9,362 nucleotides of DNA, from positions 1-9,362 of the forward strand of contig JAAYZJ010000265.1 in the NCBI GenBank assembly GCA_012514915.1, given 5' to 3'. How positions within the stretch are numbered: position 1 is the stretch's first letter; every line of letters begins with the position of its first letter. The stretch is from Lentisphaerota bacterium (GTDB taxonomy: Bacteria; Verrucomicrobiota; Kiritimatiellia; RFP12; JAAYLN01). Under the pieces are notes generated by a model. It saw only the letters and a program-made list of their open reading frames with translations. It had not been told where the DNA came from and did no database searches. Shown in pieces: positions 1 through 4,376 of the stretch. A program made the translations under genes and the position numbers.

Positions 1-1
1 C

Positions 2-904
2 TGGCACCCGGACCGTCCGCGTCCGCTCGTTGAGCACTGGTTCGACGAAGGCGACCGTTCCTGTGAAGAGACGGCCCGGGTAGGCCTCGGTGGTGATCTC
101 CACCGCCTGCCCGTCGCGCACCCAGGCCAGATCGAACTCGTAGATCTCCAGATAGACCCACACCTGTTCCAGATTCGCGATCCGGTAGAGGACATCGCCT
201 GCCTTGAACGCGCTATTCTCGACGATGGTCTTTTCAATCACCGTCCCGGCACTCGGCGTCTGCAGCGTCACCCGTTCGGCAGGCGTCTGGGAGGTTGCGA
301 GTTCCTCGATCTGGCCGGTCGTCAGCCCCAAGTTGCGCAGCTTGATCCTGGCGCTCGCAACCAGCGGGCTGTTGGTCCCCCCGCGCAGGGCGATCAGCAG
401 TTCCTGCTGCGCGACCAGGAGGTCGGGACTGTAGATCTCCACCAGATGGTCGCCCGCCTGGACGTCCACCCCGGTCACGTTGACGAACAATCGCTCCGCG
501 TAGCCATCCACCCGGGCCGTGATGGTCGCGAGCGAAGGCTCGTGGTAGGCGACCTTACCCACTGCCCGCAGCGCGCGGCTCATCTCCCGGTACGCGACGG
601 GGGTCGTCTCCACGCTGGCCATCGCCAACGCCTGTTCGGAGAGCGTCAGGGCAGGCACGTCATCACCCGCCGACGGCGCGCCGCCGGCCGGAATCAGGGG
701 CATCTCGCAGATCGGGCAGTTGCCGGGCTGCGCCAGGCGCACCTGCGGGTGCATCGAGCAGGTGTAGACGCGCTGGGGCGCGGCGGTACCGGACGATTCG
801 GTGGCCGGCAGGGGCTGCCGGCTCGATCGGCCAGTGAAATAGCCGGTGAACGCGACCGCCAGCAAGATGGCGAGGCCGGCGGTGACGGCGACGGGGCGCT
901 TCAT
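2..904 (-). CDS. cusB: CusB-type RND efflux periplasmic adaptor (membrane fusion protein) with N-terminal heavy-metal-binding domain, partial
   Basis: The gene runs off the left edge, so only its first 301 codons are visible and the C-terminus is missing. Residues 1-25 (MKRPVAVTAG then a hydrophobic run) form a signal or membrane anchor. Residues 47-72 match the heavy-metal-binding domain typical of CusB proteins: YTC49SMH52P, then PGNC63PIC66, with the usual Gly after the last Cys replaced by Glu67. From about residue 115 the adaptor core follows, with 'RVDGYAERLFVNVTGVDVQAGD' style lipoyl/barrel-sandwich halves (about 130-160 and 212-245), an alpha-hairpin segment between them (about 160-210), and the start of the beta-barrel ('VWVYLEIYEFDLAWVRDGQ'). 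The family links an inner-membrane RND pump to the outer-membrane channel and can bind Cu(I)/Ag(I). The start is set by AAGGAG at 913-918, eight bases upstream. It lies 48 bases after the channel gene on the same strand. Metal specificity is inferred. Confidence 0.9.
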   Translation of the reverse strand, partial: MKRPVAVTAGLAILLAVAFTGYFTGRSSRQPLPATESSGTAAPQRVYTCSMHPQVRLAQPGNCPICEMPLIPAGGAPSAGDDVPALTLSEQALAMASVETTPVAYREMSRALRAVGKVAYHEPSLATITARVDGYAERLFVNVTGVDVQAGDHLVEIYSPDLLVAQQELLIALRGGTNSPLVASARIKLRNLGLTTGQIEELATSQTPAERVTLQTPSAGTVIEKTIVENSAFKAGDVLYRIANLEQVWVYLEIYEFDLAWVRDGQAVEITTEAYPGRLFTGTVAFVEPVLNERTRTVRVP

Positions 905-952
905 TGTGCATGCTCCTTCGATGGGTGCCTTTTGACAGGATTACAGGGTGCA

Positions 953-2407
953 TCATGGTGCACTTTTTGTGGACGAGTCTGAACCGGACGGTCCGTCCGC
1001 TGGCGGCAGCGGGCTGCCCGGCGGGGGCGTCCCGGCAATCAGCAGCGAGAGCGACGCCAGCGTCAGTTCCCTGCTGGTGCGTGCTTCCAGAAAGGTCCTT
1101 TCAAAGTCCAGAAGCTGCCGGTAGCCCGCGATTACGTCGGCAAAACCCGACTGGGCGTTGGCATAGCCGGCACGGGCGGCTTCAAGCGCCTGGCGCCCCT
1201 TGGGAAGGAGCCGTGCCTCCAGCAGGTCCATGGCGCGTGCGCTGGTGCGGTACTGGTAGAGCAGGCCGGCGAGTTCCGCGGCAAGCTCGATCTCCGCCTG
1301 GCTCAAGCGCGCAGCGGCGGCGCGCGTCTCCGCCTGCGCGCCGGCGATCCCGGCGGCGGTCTTGTCGCGCCAGATGGGCAGGGTCAGGCCCGCCATGGGC
1401 GACCACATGACGGGGTTGGCCTTGAAATCGACCTCGAGCCCCGCGTTGAAGTCGGGGACGCGCGCCTGCCGGGCCAGTTCGAGCTGAGCCTGCGCCCGCC
1501 CGACCTCGGCCGCCAACTGCCGGATGCGCGGATTGCGACGCGCGGCCAGTTCCAGAATTTCCGCCTGGTCCAGCGGCGCTTCGGAGGGGGTGAAGGCCGC
1601 CGGCACTGGCGGAGCCGCCGCGCCCGCCTCGAGCCCGAGCACAGCCTTGAGTTCGGCCACCAGCGTGCCGCGTGAATCCTCCAGATCAGTGATGCGGTTT
1701 CGGAGCCACTCCTGTTCGATCTGCACCCGCAGCACGTCCTGCAGCGACGCGCGTCCCGCCGCCTGCTGCTGCTGGGCCTGCACTTCGAAAGCGCCCAGCA
1801 GGCTGAACATCTCCCGCTGCAGGCGCAAATCGTCCTCCAGGAACTGCAACCGGTAATACACCCGCTTGACCGCAAAGGCCGTGCGGAGCACCTCCATCTC
1901 GAAGGCGTGATAGCGCACCCGGCTCGCTTCGGCGGCGACACCGCCCGCGGCACGGCGCTTGCCTGGCCCGGGCAGTTCGACCATCAATCCCGCCATGGTC
2001 GACATGATCATGTCGGCGATATCCACCTGGAACGTCAGCCGCAGATCGGGCAGCGAGCGGGCGGTGGTGATCCGCTCGATGCTTGCCGCCCACTCCTGGT
2101 AGGCCGCCTCGACCCGGGGACTGTTGAGGATGGCGAAACGCAGGTAGTCCCCAAGTCCCGAAGATGGTGTCAGCGTGGGCAGCCCCGGCTTGGCCTCATC
2201 CGGCCGGAAGCGGTCCGCGACCGCGGCCAGCTCGTCGCGCGCGGCCCGCTCGGCAGGAATGACCGTGCCCACGCAGCCGACGAGCAGGACCAGCGGCAAC
2301 ACGTACACGGCGGCAAGCAACAAGGCTCGCCAGCCGCGGCTGTTCGCCTGTCGACGGCTGCCAGTGTTGGCGCGCGGCCGGCTCCCGCACGGGGAGTGTG
2401 CGGTCAT
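953..2407 (-). CDS. TolC/CusC-family outer-membrane efflux lipoprotein
   Basis: 484 residues, normal for an outer-membrane factor that forms the exit duct of a tripartite efflux pump. The N-terminus has an unusually long basic stretch (residues 1-28) before a hydrophobic segment ending in the lipobox L-V-G-C45, so the mature protein is probably a lipoprotein beginning at Cys45. Two outer-membrane-efflux (OEP) repeats can be seen. The first begins at 'LGDYLRFAILNSPRVEAAYQEW' and includes 'ELPGPGKRRAAG'. The second begins near 'EILELAARRNPRIRQL' and includes 'AGLTLPIWRDK'. Long Ala/Gln/Glu/Leu-rich helices fit the periplasmic coiled-coil tunnel. The tail after about residue 460 is Pro/Ser-rich. 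Its ATG overlaps the ldh stop as ATGA, with GGGAG (2416-2420) eight bases upstream, implying translational coupling. The CusB-type adaptor follows after 48 bases, which argues for heavy-metal efflux over general drug export; the substrate is inferred. Confidence 0.92.
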   Translation of the reverse strand: MTAHSPCGSRPRANTGSRRQANSRGWRALLLAAVYVLPLVLLVGCVGTVIPAERAARDELAAVADRFRPDEAKPGLPTLTPSSGLGDYLRFAILNSPRVEAAYQEWAASIERITTARSLPDLRLTFQVDIADMIMSTMAGLMVELPGPGKRRAAGGVAAEASRVRYHAFEMEVLRTAFAVKRVYYRLQFLEDDLRLQREMFSLLGAFEVQAQQQQAAGRASLQDVLRVQIEQEWLRNRITDLEDSRGTLVAELKAVLGLEAGAAAPPVPAAFTPSEAPLDQAEILELAARRNPRIRQLAAEVGRAQAQLELARQARVPDFNAGLEVDFKANPVMWSPMAGLTLPIWRDKTAAGIAGAQAETRAAAARLSQAEIELAAELAGLLYQYRTSARAMDLLEARLLPKGRQALEAARAGYANAQSGFADVIAGYRQLLDFERTFLEARTSRELTLASLSLLIAGTPPPGSPLPPADGPSGSDSSTKSAP

Positions 2408-3381
2408 GTCTCGATCTCCCGCGCGGCGGCATCCAGCTCGGCCAGCGTCCGCCGCAGGACGTCCGCCGACTGGTGCAGGGCGGCCAGTTCGGCGTCGGTC
2501 AGGTGACCGGTGACGATCTGCTCGATCCCCTGGGCACCGACGATGCAGGGGACGCTGAGGCAGACATCGTGCAGGCCAAATGTGCCATCCATCAGGCTCG
2601 AGACTGACAGCACGCTCCGCTCGTTGCGCAGTACGGCTCCCACGATCCTTACCAGCGCCAGGCCGATGCCGTAGCAGGTCGAACCCTTGTAGCCGATGAT
2701 GTGGTAGGCCGAATCGCGCACCTGCCGCACGATCTCATCCTTCGCCTCCTCCCAGCCGTTGCATTGCCCGCAGACGGCGCAGTAGTCGGCGATCGGCATC
2801 CCCGCCACGTGGGTCATCGACCAGGCGGCCACCTCGCTGTCGCCGTGCTCGCCAAGGATGTAGGCGTGCACATTGCGCGCGTCGACGTTGCAATGCCGGC
2901 TCAGCAGATAGCGGAAGCGCGCGCTGTCAAGTACCGTGCCCGAGCCGAAGATCCGGTGCTTGGGCCATCCCGAGCGGCGCAGCGCCACCTGCGTCAGGAT
3001 GTCGACCGGATTGCTGACGATGATCACAACGCCGTGCGAGTTGCGCGCGACGATCTCGTCCATGATCCCCGAGATGATCGCCGCGTTGCGTCCCAGCAGG
3101 CCGAGGCGCGGTTCACCTGGGCGCTGCTTCGCACCGGCGGTGATGACGATCACGGCCGCATCGGCATAATCCTCCGCCGTGCCGGCATGAATGTCCACAG
3201 GCGGCAGGTAGGGCAGCCCGTGGGCCAGGTCCAGCGCCTGCCCCTTGGCCAGATCGGTGTTCAGATCGACGAGGGCGATCGACTCCGCCAGCCCCGACGG
3301 TGCGAGGGCGTAAGCGAGCGAGGCGCCCACATCGCCGGCGCCGACGATCACCACTTGACGCGTAGTCCTGTTGTTGCTCAT
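2404..3381 (-). CDS. ldh: L-lactate dehydrogenase (NAD-dependent, LDH/MDH superfamily)
   Basis: 325 residues, the usual bacterial L-LDH length. Reaction: pyruvate + NADH to L-lactate + NAD+, in the cytoplasm. Residues visible: dinucleotide motif G14-A-G16-D-V-G19; Asp39 at the end of beta-2, which favours NAD; the substrate loop 'AKQ86RPGEPR92', where Gln at this position (Gln102 in standard LDH numbering) indicates lactate rather than malate specificity and Arg92 is Arg109; D152-S-A-R155 (Asp168/Arg171); catalytic His179 in GEHGD; Thr235 in 'KGSTCYG' (Thr246). A loop at 201-207 reads C-AV-C-GQ-C, an unusual cysteine cluster. I chose Met at 3381 over an upstream ATG at 3471 because the Rossmann fold begins just after it and AGGGAG (3387-3392) sits five bases upstream. 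The stop overlaps the channel-gene start (ATGA). A perfect 7-bp dyad lies just upstream of the ribosome-binding site. Confidence 0.95.
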   Translation of the reverse strand: MSNNRTTRQVVIVGAGDVGASLAYALAPSGLAESIALVDLNTDLAKGQALDLAHGLPYLPPVDIHAGTAEDYADAAVIVITAGAKQRPGEPRLGLLGRNAAIISGIMDEIVARNSHGVVIIVSNPVDILTQVALRRSGWPKHRIFGSGTVLDSARFRYLLSRHCNVDARNVHAYILGEHGDSEVAAWSMTHVAGMPIADYCAVCGQCNGWEEAKDEIVRQVRDSAYHIIGYKGSTCYGIGLALVRIVGAVLRNERSVLSVSSLMDGTFGLHDVCLSVPCIVGAQGIEQIVTGHLTDAELAALHQSADVLRRTLAELDAAAREIET

Positions 3382-3386
3382 GTCGT

Positions 3387-3392
3387 CTCCCT
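3387..3392 (-). promoter_or_regulatory. Ribosome binding site that fixes the ldh start
   Basis: AGGGAG on the minus strand, five bases before the ATG at 3379-3381. The upstream in-frame ATG at 3471 would add 30 basic, non-conserved residues before the Rossmann fold. Confidence 0.75.
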
Positions 3393-3401
3393 GCTCAACA
3401 T

Positions 3402-3422
3402 GCGTGCGCTCACTTCGCACGC
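3402..3422 (-). promoter_or_regulatory. Perfect 7-bp inverted repeat in the ldh leader (operator or mRNA hairpin candidate)
   Basis: GCGTGCG, a 7-base spacer, then CGCACGC. The dyad ends 20 bases upstream of the ldh ATG and 9 bases upstream of its ribosome-binding site, so it lies in the leader of the ldh-efflux operon or in its promoter. Overlapping it is TTCGC-AC-GCGAA (3414-3425). It does not resemble the TTGTGAAA-type Rex site. Whether it acts as protein-binding DNA or as an RNA stem is unknown. Confidence 0.45.
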
Positions 3423-3515
3423 GAAACACTTGGCGGCGGTACCGGCTGGCGCGACGTGATTCCGTCCACATGTCCCGCCCGAAACCAGCCAGCAGAACTG
3501 CCCGGCTGTGATGGG

Positions 3516-3538
3516 GCGCGGCCCCAAAGGGCCCGCGC
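3516..3538. repeat. Strong GC hairpin between ferredoxin and ldh
   Basis: GCGCGG-C-CCC, loop AAA, GGG-C-CCGCGC: nine G-C pairs with one C/C mismatch and a three-base loop. It begins 56 bases beyond the ferredoxin stop in the direction of transcription. No T-run follows on the minus strand, so it is not a canonical intrinsic terminator. It could be a 3'-end-stabilising stem, a bidirectional attenuator, or a copy of a dispersed palindromic element. Confidence 0.5.
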
Positions 3539-3563
3539 TACACTGCAGTCTCGCACCTGCGTG

Positions 3564-3591
3564 AAAAATCAGCGATCGCGCGTGTGCCGCT
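3564..3591 (-). terminator. Weak candidate terminator after the ferredoxin gene
   Basis: Reading the minus strand from the ferredoxin stop, AGCG ... CGCT (containing the palindrome GCGATCGC) is followed by GA and then five T's (plus-strand AAAAA at 3564-3568). The stem is short and the loop large, so termination here is only a possibility. The stronger hairpin at 3516-3538 lies further downstream. Confidence 0.22.
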
Positions 3592-3593
3592 AA

Positions 3594-3782
3594 CTATTCC
3601 TCGACCGTGATGGCCTCGACCGGGCAGGACGCGGCCGCCTCGCAGCAACGGTCCCATTCATCCTCCGGCACGGGATCGACCCGGACCTTGTCCACTTGAC
3701 CGACCAGGACGAACACGGCCGGGCAGGTCTGCTCGCACAATCCACATCCGATGCAGGTGCTCTCGTCAACGATCGCCTTCAT
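3594..3782 (-). CDS. Small ferredoxin with a single [4Fe-4S] cluster
   Basis: 62 residues, the usual size for monocluster ferredoxins. It is a soluble low-potential one-electron carrier. Cluster ligands: C10-x2-C13-x2-C16 plus C53-P near the C-terminus. Cys20 and a Cys at 46 (followed by a second, Cys47) sit where the second-cluster ligands of 2[4Fe-4S] ferredoxins would be; in the single-cluster Desulfovibrio gigas and Thermotoga types the equivalent pair forms a disulfide. The acidic C-terminus (VEAITVEE) is typical. I chose Met at 3782 because AAGGAG (3788-3793) is five bases upstream and the 20 extra residues of a longer reading from 3842 do not look like ferredoxin. It lies 212 bases upstream of ldh on the same strand, without close coupling. 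Its redox partner cannot be told from this window. Confidence 0.93.
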   Translation of the reverse strand: MKAIVDESTCIGCGLCEQTCPAVFVLVGQVDKVRVDPVPEDEWDRCCEAAASCPVEAITVEE

Positions 3783-4040
3783 GGTGTCTCCTTGTTTTCG
3801 CAATACGATGTGTACTGCTTCCGGCCGCGTTGATGTGGGCAATCCCAGCTCATGGCATCTCCCCTAGCATTACAGTCCGCCGCCCAAAGGTAGTCCGGTC
3901 GGCCTGTATTTGGTATTATGTTACCGAATTAAGGACGATCGCGCAAGCCCCTTGGCGAACAAAAATAACCGGAATGCCTGTTCCTGGCGGCTCGGCGGGG
4001 ACGTCTCGCCCTACCTGGTTCGCCTGCGTGAAGGCTTGCT
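3783..4040. other. Intergenic stretch upstream of the ferredoxin gene
   Basis: No convincing gene. Bases 3783-3860 are the ferredoxin 5' region. Bases 3900-3970 look more AT-rich than the surroundings and contain an interrupted palindrome (listed separately). Several overlapping reading frames cross this stretch on both strands but none has recognisable domains or a ribosome-binding site. The ferredoxin promoter is probably here, but I cannot pick out a convincing -35/-10 pair. Confidence 0.5.
3909..3928. promoter_or_regulatory. Interrupted palindrome, possible operator for the ferredoxin gene
   Basis: TTTGGTA, a 6-base spacer, then TACCGAA: six of seven positions pair. It lies 127 bases upstream of the ferredoxin ATG in an AT-richer patch of the gap. 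A two-fold site of this size is typical of dimeric regulators, but no regulator gene is in the window and the match could be chance. Confidence 0.25.
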
Positions 4041-4250
4041 GGTGTAGCAGCGCCAGCCGCCGTCGGGGTTGTCCTTGCGCCAGGCTGATTTGCGCTTGTG
4101 CATCGCGCAGGGCTGGTCGCACGCGACAAACTCGTCGAAGTCGCGCTCGGCCAGGGGCGACTGTTTCTGGGTGAAGTGCTTGTTGGTGCGCAGGTCGTAG
4201 CCCCAGAGCTTGTCGGCCCACGGCGCGGGGCGGCCTTCCTACTTGATGCA
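4041..4250 (-). pseudogene. hsdM: Decayed C-terminal fragment of a type I restriction-modification DNA methyltransferase (HsdM-like, N-6 adenine)
   Basis: The minus-strand frame between the stops at 4239-4241 and 4011-4013 reads 'WADKLWGYDLRTNKHFT' (4170-4220), then 'ERDFDEFVAC' and, at 4050-4100, 'HKRKSAWRKDNPDGGWR'. From memory, the C-terminal region of HsdM proteins has the form 'kLWvYDLRTNkHFTLKxNPL..xDLdeFvxCYnP..rHkRkeTW...nPdGRWR.f.YeEl'. The order and spacing match closely over about 60 residues. An in-frame TAG at 4239-4241 interrupts the frame, with plausible continuation upstream (QCIK-stop-EGRPAP). After CYT the frame diverges into Arg-rich sequence and stops, so the usual 'RDK.sLDiFWL' ending is absent. 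There is no methylase catalytic domain (NPPF/NPPY), hsdS or hsdR nearby. This is an inactive relic of a lost restriction system, not an expressed gene. Confidence 0.72.
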
Positions 4251-4320
4251 CTGGACGGTGTCGCGCGTGGGCCATGAATGATGCATGCACTCCAATCTGA
4301 TTGCCCCGGCCACGTCAAGC

Positions 4321-4344
4321 AGAGTTCGTTGCAGAGTTCTTTGC
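4321..4344 (+). repeat. 12-base tandem duplication upstream of the protease promoter
   Basis: AGAGTTCGTTGC is followed immediately by AGAGTTCTTTGC (11 of 12 identical). The second copy supplies most of the TTGCAT that would serve as the -35 element of the downstream promoter, so the duplication lies directly at the promoter edge. Confidence 0.6.
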
Positions 4345-4370
4345 ATCGGTCAGGTGCGGCGTGGTACACT
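4341..4370 (+). promoter_or_regulatory. Putative extended -10 promoter of the S8 protease gene, consistent with a leaderless transcript
   Basis: TACACT (4365-4370) preceded by TGG gives the extended -10 form TGnTAnnnT. TTGCAT (4341-4346) lies 18 bases upstream as a weak -35. Transcription would start about seven bases after the -10, at or next to the ATG at 4377, leaving essentially no untranslated leader. Only GGCGG precedes the ATG as a possible and poor ribosome-binding site. Confidence 0.45.
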
Positions 4371-4376
4371 GGCGGC

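Noticed and set aside
446..982. Plus-strand 178-codon frame opposite the adaptor gene
   Set aside because: Antisense to the CusB-type gene, which has the metal-binding domain and a good ribosome-binding site on the minus strand.
953..2407. Channel and adaptor as a type I secretion route for the nearby protease
   Set aside because: The adaptor has the heavy-metal-binding domain of CusB proteins, the protease has its own N-terminal signal peptide and is divergently placed, and no ABC transporter is present.
2404..3381. Malate dehydrogenase instead of lactate dehydrogenase
   Set aside because: The substrate-loop position is Gln (AKQRPGEPR), the lactate-type residue; malate dehydrogenases have Arg there.
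4278..4376. Upstream start of the protease (33 extra residues)
   Set aside because: The extension is polar and would hide the signal peptide, and the promoter-like sequence lies inside it.
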